Of a DNA stretch of 64,000 nucleotides, positions 22,264 to 34,044 are shown one piece after another. The notes beneath the pieces are model-generated. The model searched no databases. It saw only the letters and a program-made list of their open reading frames with translations, and was not told the DNA's origin. This DNA comes from Riptortus pedestris (taxonomy: Eukaryota; Arthropoda; Insecta; Hemiptera; Alydidae), in contig CM032229.1 in NCBI GenBank assembly GCA_019009955.1, positions 10,013,001-10,077,000 on the forward strand. Reading direction: 5' to 3'. The translations under genes and the position numbers were made by a program. Positions within the stretch are counted from its first letter, which is position 1. Each line of letters starts with the position of its first letter.

Positions 22264-22954
22264 TTATTTATTATAAATTACTAATTATATTTTTAATAAC
22301 TTTTATAAAATATTTTGTTTTGATTACGGTTTTGTTTCGTTTTTTTTCTTTTTGTTTTTGTCTTTTACCAATTATTCATGTTTTGTTTGCTGTTTCCTGT
22401 TCATACCTTACCTCGTTCAATAGTTTTTTTTAATTGTTTTAATAGTTTTTTTTATTTTTATTTTTTTCTATCTATTAGTTCCTGCTTTATTTTATTTTGC
22501 ACTATTGTTATCGCCGAGCAGCAACAATAAATTTAATAACTAGATAGAATAATTTGGAGAAATTTTACCATTTGGTTATGCGATAAAGGGTGCAAATCGC
22601 TAAAATTGCGTGACATCAAACAAACAAACAAATAAATAAATAAAATATACCCATTTGTACCCGTGCTAAAATTTCTATATTTAATAGCTGCACCTTTCTC
22701 ATTAATAACAGGACATATTAGAGTACATTTTTTTTCCCCTTGACATCTGTCAAGTGTGCACAAAAATGAAGAAGGCTTTTCTGATACATCGCCATCAGAC
22801 CAATCAGTTTCGTACTTATAATTTTAGATTATATATACTATCTATACTCCATTTTCCATTTTAGTTTTACGATTTTATTTGTATCCATATAATAATCGTA
22901 TATTTTTATTTATTAATTATCTACCATGCGAATTGTCTTTTGCATAGATACGCA

Positions 22955-22974
22955 TTTTTTTTTTTTTTTTTTTT
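22955..22974 (+). repeat. T20 homopolymer
   Basis: Twenty consecutive T; possibly the A-tail of a minus-strand retroelement, but no element body was found beside it. Confidence 0.85.
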
Positions 22975-23242
22975 AATTTTTCTACTTATTTTTCTCGCAA
23001 TCCTCTTTGATCCAATTTGTAATTAATTTGTTTGTAAAATGAAATTGATTAAATGGTTGAAAATAATGGAAAAATACCGAAAAATAATTTTGTTCACCTT
23101 GCTTGTGCTAGTCGAAACACTGTGTGGTACCTTGGAAATAAGTCAGCTGCATTAAAGTTGTTGTATACTTACTCATATTGGCGTATCTTAAACATTAGTC
23201 AGTTTATGCATGCGACTAGTAATTCGGAGCTTCATTTGCATT

Positions 23243-23296
23243 TCAACAGATTTCCCTTAGAGGAAATCCGCTATTGAGGTCGTACTCAATCATGGA
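23243..23296 (-). mobile_element. H-family palindromic start only
   Basis: TCAACAGATTTCCCTTAGAG followed by GAAATCCGCTATTGAGGTCG and TACTCAATCATGG. This is the first about 50 bp of the element without the rest. Confidence 0.7.
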
Positions 23297-23299
23297 AAC

Positions 23300-25695
23300 T
23301 ACTGGTGACCATCTTCCTTCTCTTCGGTTTCATGGACATCACGGCTTTCTGTTCACACCAGGAGTAAACTCGAGATCAAATAGTGCAACCAATTATAAGC
23401 AGCTGTTAAATTACCACTAATTAAATAAATCACCCCCCTCCCTATTTTTGTTCGTCCATAGCTTCGTAAGAAAAGGCCGATTTCTCCATTCCACCTAGCC
23501 TTATCTCTGACTGATAAGCGGAACACAAAGGCACAAATGATGATGTAACAAGGCCACCTATTCCCTTTTATACCAATTACAACCTCTTTGGGCGCTATCA
23601 AATCTTGTGTAAATGTACCTGTTCGATTCTGTAATTGGGAAAACCAGCTGGAAATCATTACCAAATAAACAATTCTAGTCTATGAGCATTCTATGTCAGA
23701 AATAGGTTTTCCCATTTCATACAGCTTCACTCAGGTGTTTGTTAAAAATTAATTGTACTATTGGCAACAAAAGCAATGTATTCACTCTTTACCCAGGAAA
23801 AGTCTCATTTTTATTATATTTCCCTTAATTAGGGGAATAATCTATTGTGTTATCATGATGCTACTTCTGAAATATTTCTTCAAATATTCACGGATCTTAG
23901 CCCTTAGATGTTTCACATACAACTTAAGATCTAATTTGTTAATCTCCAAAATCGAAACACAACGAGCACGGCTTTCTGAATTATGAGACTGTTTATATTT
24001 AAAGAAACTTGTTAAATTTACGTTTTTTATGAATAAATAGTAATATTTAATTTATTAATTTCTTCTAAGGGTGTATTCCGCCCAAACTATCACTAAAATA
24101 CAGTAAATATCTTCTTTAATACGCGTTGGTGTGAAAAATCATATAGAAACTATCATATTGAAAAAAAATTCTAAAACGCTTGTCTTATTGACTATTTTAC
24201 TCCTTTAAAGTGTTCATAAAATTCCTAATTGATGACATTCCATAAATCATTACCGACAATGTTGGCTTAGAAAAAATAAAGTTATTGCAGAAAGTCATTA
24301 TTGCTGTCACTCATTGAGTCATCTACAGAATCTTTTTGAAACCTGCTCTTGGTGATGTCACAGTTAAAGTATTGTGTCGTAAAATTGTAATTATTACTTA
24401 AGTACAGGGAAACCTCCAGTCTTCCCCAAATAGTAAGGAAATTATTAATGAAAAGTCTTTATAACATTTAAGCAACATGAGAATTTACCGGTTTTTTTTT
24501 TGTCTTATTTTAAAGTATGCCTATACTTTAAGCTGCCGTAGTACTTTTATTAGACTAATTACGATGGGAAAACAAAAAATTATTTACAAGTACAAAGGAA
24601 AAAAATGAGTCCCACAAATATAAAAATACTTTTGAAAATATATAATTATCAAAAACAATATTGTTATTACTTCTACATTTTTTTTTACTTTTATTAACAA
24701 CTATCGTTAACATTTTACAGGTTATTAATATATAATAGTTAAGTAGTGCATCTAAAGTAGTCAAAAAATAAAATGTGAAACAAATTATTAGAAATGCTTA
24801 TAATAAAATAACTGTTTTTAAAAATATCATATGCTCAATGTTTGTCTTTTTATTAAATAAGCCACAGATCCTTTGGAGAAGAAAAAATAAAATTCACCAC
24901 CTCAATAAAAAAAAACATTTTAAGAATTTATAAATTATGTGCTATAACTTTTATACTTAGAGTTTTATCCCATCCTTAGGAAATATTCACGAATTTGTCC
25001 TTCACCTTTCCTACAACTTCCAATTTGAGATGGGCTCTCGTGGTCCGTAAATTGCATTTTACAAATGCTTCATACTCCTAAAGTATCGCATTTCATGCAT
25101 ATTCCCTAATGGAAATGCATTATCAATATTGAAGTATTGAAAGTAGTATATGCAGTTCAAAATAATAATTAGAAATTTTATTTAGTGAAATTAGTAATAA
25201 TAACTTTGTATGGGCGTATTCCTCAACCTCCCTCCCCCTCCCCACCTCATTAACTACTCAAATAATTGTATTTATTAATTAAATATATGAATTTGATTTT
25301 TCAAGAGTGTTTGTATACTAATATCATGACTTTATTTTCAGGTGCGTACGATTAGAATCCATTTTCATCAGCTCTAAGAACAGAAAAGGTAACAGCTTCT
25401 TTTGCTTGGTTAAATTAGTCATTAATCCCTCAATATTTTTGCTTAAATATGTATATTTCGTTTATCTCGATTAGCTAATAAATTAAATATCAAGAACGAG
25501 ATACTATTTTTAATAAAGTGGGTATCTATTTTTAGATTTAAGATATCAGAGAGATTGCAGATGTGATAATGATGGTGCAAGTGTCCCCTCCTTCTTATAG
25601 CTGACTCAATTGGCCCCTTTACTAACATATCTTCATATTGTATTACTTTTATTATTATTGTTCTACTTCGACTTTGATAATACGACATTATTAAA
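23300..25695. other. Intergenic sequence, no supported gene
   Basis: Positions 23300-23700 are less AT-rich and repeat-free (candidate non-coding conserved DNA). The remainder is very AT-rich with no repeats or domains recognised. Confidence 0.4.
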
Positions 25696-25700
25696 ATAAA

Positions 25701-26325
25701 GTCCGTCACGCAGGGGCTGCGTTAACTAAGCACATTTCCCACGTGCGTCACCTAAATGCATTTATCTCAAGATGTTAAAGTTCAATGAAAGCAATATTTG
25801 GTATTTAGGCTTCAAATAAAGTGCTTCATAATATGACTGCTTATTGTTTATATGATGAGTCGGAGTGGGGGTTTACTGAAGCCGGAAAACTAATAAATGT
25901 ACATATCTCGGTTAATAATGAAGATAATGAAAAAATGTACATAACAACATTTATAGAACCTTACATTTGCAATACGATTGGTTCCATACAATTTTTGAAT
26001 CCGATGCATAATAACGGGGATATTAAGAATTTTCAAAATCCTCCCCCACAAAACCATCCTCCCATTGACCAATTTCAGCCGTTAACGAACTTGATCTTTC
26101 TTTTTATATAAAACGATTATATATCAGGTTTGGTAAATATAAGACAAAAATTGCGACCATAACAGACAAATATATAGATAGATAGATATACATATATACA
26201 GTTTTGAACGGACCTCATTTTCGTCATCTCCTAGGTAGGATTGATGGACATTTGAAGAAAAATCTCGAAAATCGCGTCATGAGTACGACCTCAATAGCTG
26301 ATTTCCCTTAGTGGAAGTCTGCTAA
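25701..26325 (+). mobile_element. H-family element, complete single copy (625 bp)
   Basis: Best intact single unit. It starts GTCCGTCACGCAGGGGCTGC, GTTAACTAAGCACATTTCCC, then module B (CATTTATCTCAAGATGTTA, TTGTTTATATGATGAG), GGTTTACTGAAGCC, ATATCTCGGTTAATAATG, core (GGTTCCATACAATTTTTGAA), CCTCCCCC tract, AACGAACTTGATCTTTC, a short (TATA/GATA)n at 26168-26201, TTTTGAACGGACCTCATTTT, ATTGATGGACATTTGAAG, CGCGTCATGAGTACGACC and the terminus AGTCTGCTAA. No ORF codes for a transposase, so it is non-autonomous. In the opposite reading it starts with the palindrome and ends with the hairpin. Confidence 0.88.
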
Positions 26326-26471
26326 CAACCCCGGTGGCATATATTAATATTATCGGGGATGGGGAGAGTTGCGTAAAGGGTAAAAATCTAAAATCGAGTG
26401 ACACATAGAACTCCAGGAGTTCACACAAAATTATATTTAATTGTGAATGACAACAGGACTGGTTATTAACA

Positions 26472-26612
26472 GACAAAAAACTGAGGCAAATTAAAACTAC
26501 AGTTAAGACATGGAGTGATAAACCCGAAGCATGTATACAGAGAGACGAAGCAGTTCTTACGAGGCTTCGTATAGGTCATTCCCTCCTAAACCATGATTAT
26601 CTATTATTATAA
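26472..26612 (+). pseudogene. LINE (Jockey-like) ORF2 C-terminal scrap
   Basis: An unbroken 46-codon segment DKKLRQIKTTVKTWSDKPEA, then AVLTRLRIGHSLLNHDYLL before TAA. It is the same motif block as at 8897 and 20052. It has lost the downstream cysteine motif; a (AT)n microsatellite begins 16 bp after the stop and may have replaced it. Confidence 0.75.
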
Positions 26613-26626
26613 TGCTTTTGTATTTT

Positions 26627-26628
<2 letters not shown>

Positions 26629-26672
<44 letters not shown>

Positions 26673-26696
26673 CATACATACATATAAAACGAATCT
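26629..26696 (+). repeat. (AT)n/(CATA)n microsatellite
   Basis: About 19 AT dinucleotides grading into CATA repeats. Confidence 0.95.
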
Positions 26697-26699
26697 TGC

Positions 26700-28185
26700 G
26701 ATTACTTTTTTCTTAAAGGGGGGAGGGAGCTGCAAAGGGAAACCACCTTTACTTTCCCATAAAACACACAGTTCATAGTTTCTTGTTCTTTTCGTTTGCG
26801 AACGAGTGTAGCCTATGGATGCAACAGAATATGCTAATCTTGGCCAATTTAAGGCATTTGAGAAAGCTGGCTGCCTTGAAGAACGCTAGTCTTCCTAAAA
26901 TATGTTTCAGATAATCTGAGAAATCCCACACGAAATAAATATTAACGGAAGAGATCGTGAGCTTTAAAGAGTAATAAATGTATGTGTTTGAATGTCACGT
27001 TTATGCATGTAAAAGTCTGATTAAGATGGCCTTCGTTGGCCGAAATGTCAGATGTTTTATAGAGACGTCTACAAAATGACAACACACGAAAGCACAAAGC
27101 ACTTCTGAAAATCATAATGGAATGAGTATGAATATGAAAAGAGAGATATAGCATAGATAAATGATGTACAAAGTACATTTGAGGAGCATTCTCGAGTGAA
27201 AAGATCGGGATGATACAGAGAGATTAAGGATAAAGGACTTGCCTGGCGCAGGATCAAAGAGATCCCCGCAAATCCCGTAATTCCAGATCGCTCCCCAATG
27301 AAAGGAGTAATTAGAAGAGTTAATTAGAAAGATTTTCTACTTCAAAGAAGATGGAGGTTGATGCTCAATGAAAAACTCTTTTTCTATTCTTTGAAGCTGT
27401 CTGAAAAAAAGCTTTTCCATTCGCCTCCCCCCCCACTCCTGTCCCACTTCCAAACAGCGCCTTCTCTTTATATTTGTTGGCGCGTCTGTTTTACCTACTC
27501 AAGTGCAAACTTTGCTTTTGCTCTATTCTCTTTGAACAGGAGCAGATGCGTCCTTGAATGGCAGTGACCTCGTTGTTAGAATTAACGAAACTGATCATTG
27601 TATTCTTGTTTCGTTCAAAAAATAATACGTCAATCATTATACAATGACTCTAAATATATTTTTACGTCTTTTTAATTCCAAATAGTCTCAATGGAAACAA
27701 ATTTGGGGTTTGTCCCAAAAAGTTGACCCTATAAAACTCAACAAATAAAATCAGACACTTTAGGGGGTCCGTTGTTATAATTAAAAAGAAAAAAAAAGTA
27801 TCTAAAAATAAAAAATGTTGGCTCATTGAGTCCATCCATGGATGTCAGGATGGGCTGAGCCCATGCTGAAGGAATTAGTTAGGAATCACAGGTTCTCAAT
27901 TGCCTCGCATGCACGTGGTGCTGAGCAGTCCGGGGAACACATAGAAATCCAAACCAAAACTCTGAAACCATAGTTAAATACTATATTTTTATTTATTTAT
28001 TTATTGTGAAGCGTTCGAACTGATCGAATTAACAGAAACAGAAATAAATAGAAAATATCGAAAAAAGTATCAAGGGAAATTTACGAACGCAAAACAAATA
28101 ATCAACAAAGAGAATAAATAATTTTTTTTCTTCCAATTATTGGAAGTTAGTTTGCAGTAGTAATTAATATAGTAATGTGTGTATG
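26700..28185. other. Intergenic sequence, no supported gene
   Basis: Mixed composition. 27260-27570 is somewhat richer in G+C. At 27828-27960 there is a small repeat-like patch with nested palindromes (CCATCCATGG, GGGCTGAGCCC). No domain is recognised in any frame. Confidence 0.35.

Positions 28186-28188
<3 letters not shown>

Positions 28189-28254
<66 letters not shown>
28189..28254 (+). repeat. (TA)n microsatellite
   Basis: About 33 uninterrupted TA dinucleotides directly before a SINE-2 copy. Confidence 0.95.
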
Positions 28255-28255
<1 letters not shown>

Positions 28256-28258
<3 letters not shown>

Positions 28259-28625
28259 CAGGTGCAGGTTCGATCCCCACCAAGGAAAAACATTAGTTCA
28301 CGAATTCGCTAACAGAGCGCGCTAGTGTCGCAGTGCTCATGGATCAGCGGGAGTCTAAAGAGTGTAAGCGTCTGACAGCACCTAGGGATGACTACCGGCT
28401 ATGACTCTCATAGATCCTGTCCACAGGCAGGATGTCAGTGCAAACTGCATTCAGACCTCCGGGTACAATGGGGCCCATTAGTCTACTAGAGTTCACTCAT
28501 TCCAGGTCCTCCTTGGATAACCGAGGTAGTACGTCGAGTTGATCACTCACTACGTAAATACTCTGATCATGAATCCCTCGAGTCACTCTCTGGGGCTTTT
28601 ACGGATCTTATAGGTCCATAATGAC
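28256..28625 (+). mobile_element. SINE-2, tRNA-derived, head-truncated copy
   Basis: Begins at the B box (GTGCAGGTTCGATCCCCACC) and runs through GAGCGCGCTAGTGTCGCAG, GTCCACAGGCAGGATG, CATTCCAGGTCCTCCTTGG and ATACTCTGATCATGAATCCC to CGGATCTTATAGGTCC. It is collinear with the reverse complement of 14395-14775. The A-box half has been replaced by the (TA)n tract. Confidence 0.78.
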
Positions 28626-28629
28626 ATCA

Positions 28630-29940
28630 AATTAATTAAATGAATATATATATTGCCATTAAACAAATATTTACCATACAATAGAAGCTCTTCAATTTTA
28701 TAGGACATAAAATAACTATGTAACTTGAAAATAAAAAGGTACTTAATGATTTTATTTCCATGAGCCCCGCGACGTGGCGATATCGCTTTTAGAATCATTT
28801 ATTATCTTCTTAAAAATAATTTTTTAAAGATAGAAATGTTTTTTATAGTTATGAAAAAATTAACAGTAAATACAATAAAAAGGATTAATGGTGCTAATGG
28901 ATGCTGAAAATTCTTTTTTCTTTAAAAAAATTGCCTGCTTGGCTTAAAGGATTCCTGGTAATGGAACGTTAAATCCATTAATTATTTATTGCTTTCGCTA
29001 CAATATATATTTATTCTACATATTTCTTTTGAATGTAAAAAAAATCGAATGATTGACAATAGGCTATCTATGATTTTCTATTTGTGCTTTTTAAAAGTAA
29101 TTAGTTTCTCCTCCTTTTTTTGGCTCTTAAAGCAGACTGGAATGGATCCTTTGGACATTTGACAAAAAGTGTTAGTGAATATAGTTCCACCAAAAGAAAA
29201 ACCTTTGAATTGAGTGACCCTTCGACCTATAAGCTGGCGAAAAAACACAACAGCTTCTGATTAACACTTTCAGCTGAAACGATTTTTTGCTGATCATCCG
29301 TCCTCTGAAGAAAAAATCGAAGAAGGTAATCGTTTCACTCAATGTAAAGTCACATTGAAAATGAAATATCAGAAATATTCTAGGAATATAAGGTTTTTTT
29401 TATTTCGTTCATATCAGCTGAATATAATGATTACTTCCTTAAAATGTCAAGTCCGATAAACCATTTCAAACAAAAAAAGGAAATTAGTGTTCTTTTAATT
29501 TCCTTCCACCTTAATTCTTCCTTGATTGAAGAGGTCAAATGCTCTGATATTTTATCATGTGATTTTTATTTTTTAAGAAGTTTTCATTGGGTTTATTATA
29601 ATTGTTTATAATAAATCAATTACATATACTAACGTTCTCTATAAAGATCTCGCCCATTCGATAATACTCCATTAAAGCAGAGATAAGCTGCAAAATATAT
29701 GCATGCTCTTGCCTCTCAAAGCCTCAGAGTGGAGATCTTAAACCGTAAATATACGAGTCTTACACGTGTAAGATTATAATAAATGATTTTTACTGCAAGC
29801 ATTATATATTACATGCGTAATATACACCACACGGCATAATCTCCTTGTGTTATGTATTACACCTCTAATATTCTACATCAGCAATACGCTACACGTCCAA
29901 AACTATAACACTTGTAACATACTACATATATAATATTATT
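28630..29940. other. Intergenic sequence, no supported gene
   Basis: AT-rich. 29120-29350 and 29640-29760 are less AT-rich and repeat-free. 29770-29940 has many short TAATATACA words but no clear period. Confidence 0.35.
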
Positions 29941-29947
29941 TAAAAAA

Positions 29948-29990
29948 GCCCGTCACGCAGGAGCTGCAAATATTTAATCACGTGTAATAT
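29948..29990 (+). mobile_element. H-family hairpin-end fragment
   Basis: GCCCGTCACGCAGGAGCTGC followed by AATATTTAATCACGTG. Only the hairpin end remains. Confidence 0.65.
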
Positions 29991-29994
29991 CAAT

Positions 29995-31570
29995 TTTTGA
30001 CATAACAGTAATAAATCTTTCACCAACAATTTGTATCAATATAAATCTGATTTATATAATGTATTTAAAATTATTTGTTCTCCAAGCTGGCATTTAATTT
30101 AAGAATGGTAATCCTTAAATGATCATTCCTTATTAAAAAATAAAATTGGGTTAATATAAAATTCTCTGGGTAAAATAAGAAAGGCTACATAATAATAAGA
30201 TTTATTATATTCAATAACCAACTTCTCAGGTTATGGAAAATACAAGAGAAAGAGCCATTTATTTTTAAACCCCCTTAGAAACGTTTACTTCAAAGGAATT
30301 TCGGCTAATAAATTAATATAAATGGAAAGAGGAATAAATTAATTTAAATTTTTCATCGAAAGGAAAATATGATAGAGGGAAGTGGTTTTTAAATAGGAGT
30401 TTGCAGGTTAGATCTCGTCTCATGGGAATAACACGCCCCATTAGATAGGAACCACTCAGCTGTTTTAATTTAATAAATAACCTTTCTCTGGTTATCCGAC
30501 ATTTTCTTCTCACCATTTTTCTCAATTTGGTCATTTGGCATTATAAATAATTATTAGTGCGAAATTTTGACTAAATTATAAAAAAATACAATAATTTTAT
30601 AAGGTTAATGGACAATATATGTAGGAATTCATGACATGCGTTTCTCTTTGTTAAGATGTTTTTTATATGAACCTCTCTGTTCGCACAACACTTTGCGAAT
30701 TTTTCGCTTGTTTATTTTGCAGGCCAGTTTTAAATTTGATAACACAGAAATATGTATGAATAGGCGAGCCATCCTCGTTAAATTGAGAATGAGGTGCTTT
30801 AACCAATGCCTTCAGTTTGGGAAACACAGTTTCTATCTTATCTGTACATTTCATGCAAGGGCTGTATATATTAGGGGTATATATAAGGGCTGTATTATGC
30901 AGATTCCCCCTGCGTTGTAATGGCACACCCACGAAATCTCATCACGCATTCTATTCTTTGTTTCCACCTCAGTTTGACCTCCATTCAAAAATACTGAAAT
31001 TTTAAGGTGGTGTTTTGTGAAAGTTGAAATTGAAAAAATACTATTAAGTCTATTACGTCCATTTAGGCCAATCTGTACTGAACAAGAGATTTAGAACATT
31101 ATCCATACCAAAAAATAAAACTTCATCAAAAGTTTTCTTGATCGGTTAAGTGTATATTTTAATATGTAAACACTTACAAGCTTAAAAAAAATGAAATCTA
31201 TATTAATTGGATTCCTTCTATAAGTAATTTCAAGAAAATGTTAGGAAAATTCTTTAGAGGAATCCAAAAAGGCATAAAATCTCTACATATTAGAAACAAT
31301 CGGACCGATATGAAAAGCTAATAATAAAACAGGAAAGAGGCGACTGAAATAGGTTAGCCATTGTCTGCAAATCTCGACACCGAGGTAGAATCCATTCGTA
31401 TGCAAAGCTGAGCAGGTGATCTTTTATTTATCGTTGCTCGCTGCCTTTTTTCTCCAGTGTTGTTCGCTCTCAGTGTCAAGGCATTATCGATTAGTTGACA
31501 CATCAGGCTTCCGCTCATTAATGCACAACTCACTCGAACCAGCTATCTCACAGGAAGCCTCTTCGCCTCA
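29995..31570. other. AT-rich intergenic sequence
   Basis: No domain, tandem repeat or splice-supported exon was recognised. A plus-strand frame near 31416-31630 encodes about 70 residues beginning with a hydrophobic run, but its start codon is not ATG and it runs into an H element. Confidence 0.35.
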
Positions 31571-31574
31571 CTAT

Positions 31575-31930
31575 CAGAGCATTTCTCTTGAGGGCAATCA
31601 GCTATTAAGCCACTGTTCACAACCCCAAAAGTATGTATGGTTGTCTGTTATCGCTCTATCGCCCGCGATTTTTGTCAGATCAGTCGGGGAAAGGCCAAAA
31701 CTCCAAAAATCTCAGTTATTGTATTGGATAGGAAAATCAATCTTGTTCCACATTCAATATACTACAATTATTAGCAGCTTTCCTGTTGGTTCGTTAAAGG
31801 CTGAAATCGGACCTCTGGAGGGGTGGTTTAGTGGAGGAATTTTGAAAATTCAAAATATATCCGTTATTACCAATCATATCGAAAAATGATATAGAGCCAA
31901 TTTTATTGCGCATTTAAACTTCAATTTAAT
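31575..31930 (-). mobile_element. H-family start and core, minus
   Basis: A decayed start (GCATTTCTCTTGAGGGCAAT, CAGCTATTAAGCC), a deletion, then TTGTCTGTTATCGCTCTATCG, GGCTGAAATCGGACC, a reduced G tract, AAAATTCAAAATATATCCG and GATATAGAGCCAATTTTATT. Module and hairpin end are absent. Confidence 0.75.
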
Positions 31931-31974
31931 TTAATAAGATTAATTCCTTCAAATTTTATTGCACATTATAATTA

Positions 31975-32093
31975 TATAATTTTGAATGGACCTCATTTTC
32001 GCCATCTCCTTGGTAAAATGGATAGGAATTTGAAGAAGTTTGTTAAAAATAGCATTATGAGTACAACCTCAACAGCTAATTTTTGAATGAAAA
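31975..32093 (+). mobile_element. H-family start region, plus
   Basis: TTTTGAATGGACCTCATTTTC, CTTGGTAAAATGGATAGG, ATAGCATTATGAGTACAACC and TCAACAGCTAATTTT match the end that precedes the palindrome. With the copy at 31575 it forms another convergent pair, as at 40833-42223 but collapsed. Confidence 0.7.
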
Positions 32094-32099
32094 TGTGGT

Positions 32100-33295
32100 A
32101 AATCTAACTATTACAAAGGTTTAATCCTACTTTAAAGGTCTTAAGCATTTAAAGACTATACACTTCTATTAAAAAATCTGAACAAGTGATATATTTTTAA
32201 TTTACGTTTTACATTTTTATTTTTGCAACATTTTTGGATGCAAGCGTTCTTTTTAGTTTACACATACAAATTTCTGAAATTTATATTCCTTATATTTTTA
32301 CCTATTACTTTTTTTCTTGTATTTGTTGTTCGTCATTGTGCCCTATTTTTAGTAGTATTTCTATTCTATTAGTTGTTTTCTATTTTTGTCTTATGTTTAT
32401 GATATTTTGTTTTTTGTTATTTTTTGTCTAGAGCAATGTCAATCTAGTTGCGAAGCTCCGAAATATATAAATTAATTAATAGATCACGTCCCCTCTTCGT
32501 AATAAAATTGAGGGGTTCTAATTTTTAACAGGTCTTATTATCAATAATGCCAAGAATTCAGTATAATGAACTTGATTTTATTTAGGGAGAATTAGTATTT
32601 GAAGATAGTTTTGACGAATTGTGCCACTAGACAGCCTCATTTGGAGATTTTCTTGAAGGAAATGTTGTAAAACAAACATTCGAGAAGTTTTTAATCCAGG
32701 CATTCATTAAGGAGTGGCTGAGGGTAATTTGTCTCGAAGAGGAGCAATAAAAGACTGAAACGTCATAATCCTGCCTTTGAAGTATAAATACTGGAGCTGT
32801 ATGGGAGTAGGCTGATTATTCCACTTGGTTAGTATAGGAAGGGTTTGGCTAGGGATTAGGTTAATACTCCAGCCTCCAGGCTTAATTCTGATAAAAGGCC
32901 CCTTTTATCAACATCCCTCCTTCCTGACAAGAATTTTTACTGGAGCCGCCAACTTGCCTTGAATGATAAGGAGCAGCTTAATTTGTTTATAAGGAGTTTG
33001 GTTAGGGTTGGGAGAGAGGTGGCAATAACAGCGAGGAATAACCTTCCAGTATAGTCCAATTCCAACGAGGTTCGTGAACAGCCCCCAAACTCTCCTTAGA
33101 GAAACCCCTTTACAATCCAATGAGGTATTAGCATTATTCCGATCTCATATCTCTCTGCATTGGGTGTGGTTAAAGTGAGCATTCATAGGCTGCACATTAC
33201 CTCTTTATAAGTTATATTATACGTGATCTGGCTCTGTTGGTGGGTTTAGAAGTGCTCCCACTAACATAACCACATGATTTAAAAAGGCTACACTT
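32100..33295. other. Intergenic sequence; 32590-33130 is a non-repetitive island
   Basis: 32170-32420 is T-rich. From 32590 to 33130 the composition is balanced, repeat-free and without a credible ORF. It contains a 22-bp near-perfect palindrome (32889-32910) with GATA-type sites. Candidate regulatory DNA; conservation is untested. Confidence 0.35.
32889..32910. promoter_or_regulatory. Perfect 10-bp inverted repeat with GATA cores
   Basis: TGATAAAAGG, CC, CCTTTTATCA. The arms are exact reverse complements with a 2-bp centre. Possible dimeric factor site or small cruciform. Confidence 0.4.
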
Positions 33296-33304
33296 TCTCC
33301 ATGT

Positions 33305-33390
33305 CTTATATGAAGAAGTGGTCTGCAGTGCTCTAGTGGTTAATCTCTGTATTACAGGTGCCAGGTTCAAACCTGTGGATTGCACACTAA
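33305..33390 (+). mobile_element. tRNA-like / SINE head, decayed
   Basis: GCTCTAGTGGTTA resembles a pol III A box and CAGGTTCAAACCTG a B box with a T-arm-like hairpin at tRNA spacing. The acceptor and D stems do not pair properly, so it is more likely a tRNA-derived SINE head or tRNA pseudogene than a working tRNA. It does not match SINE-1 or SINE-2. Confidence 0.45.
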
Positions 33391-33509
33391 ATGCCATTTA
33401 GCTGTACGGTTACCAAATTCCTGTAGTGGACTTTAATTCTAATTAAGCAGCTACTCGAATAAATAAGAAATACCAATCTTTGGTCAATTTTGCCACTGCA
33501 GTAAGACCC

Positions 33510-33670
33510 CCTCTAAATGAAAATAGGAAATATGTCCGTTATTATGAGTCGGATCATAACATATTCTAAAACCAATCTTGTTTACTTGTATATAATTGTC
33601 TTTGTATAGATTTTTTCTATAACTATTCGTGATATTTGTGTTTTTTTGGTTTTCATACTTGAGTACTCAA
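33510..33670 (-). mobile_element. H-family core fragment
   Basis: CCTCTAAATGAAAATAGGAA, TGTCCGTTATTATGAGTCGG and ATTCTAAAACCAATCTTGTT match the core. The ends are missing. Confidence 0.7.
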
Positions 33671-33744
33671 CTTACATTAGCAATAACCAATAGATCACGT
33701 GAGACATATTTAAAGCAAGATATCGTTTTCAGTGGATATCAGGT

Positions 33745-34040
33745 TAGGGGGGGGGGGGTGAGTTAGAGAAAGGCTAAAAAGCAAATCGAAATAACTCTAA
33801 ATCTTCAACAATTACTGTTGTATACATAATTCATTTAACTCGTATATTAGTCCAGTTATTCAGTCATCTGTAAACCCCAACTCTTACTAATGTGATAGTC
33901 GCTATGATCATCTCAACCACTAAATGTCTTATGTCCAGCTTAAATTCCAAGTTCTGTTTACATAAGCTTCTTATTGCAGGACAAAAAGGGAATAGATGGT
34001 GACTGGAGATTATTAGCTCTTACGAAATCTGCTTACAGTT
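33745..34040 (-). mobile_element. H-family core plus module, with G12 tract
   Basis: G12 at 33747-33758, AATCGAAATAACTCTAAATC, ACAATTACTGTTGTATACAT, ATCTGTAAACCCCAACTC and TTACGAAATCTGCTTACAG. The last motif is the inner inverted repeat. The hairpin is lost. Confidence 0.65.
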
Positions 34041-34044
34041 TTAT

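Larger units (their letters stand above)
21625..23240. other. AT-rich intergenic sequence with simple repeats
   Basis: Contains an interrupted (GT)n at 22214-22263 and a T20 run at 22955-22974. No gene is supported; short ORFs here are low-complexity. Confidence 0.45.

Noticed and set aside
31416..31889. 157-codon frame with a hydrophobic start, considered as a secreted protein
   Set aside because: It begins at GTG, not ATG, and from about 31575 it runs through an H-family element, so more than half is repeat-derived.
33305..33390. Functional tRNA gene
   Set aside because: A and B boxes are recognisable but the acceptor and D stems do not pair, so it is a tRNA-derived SINE head or pseudogene.
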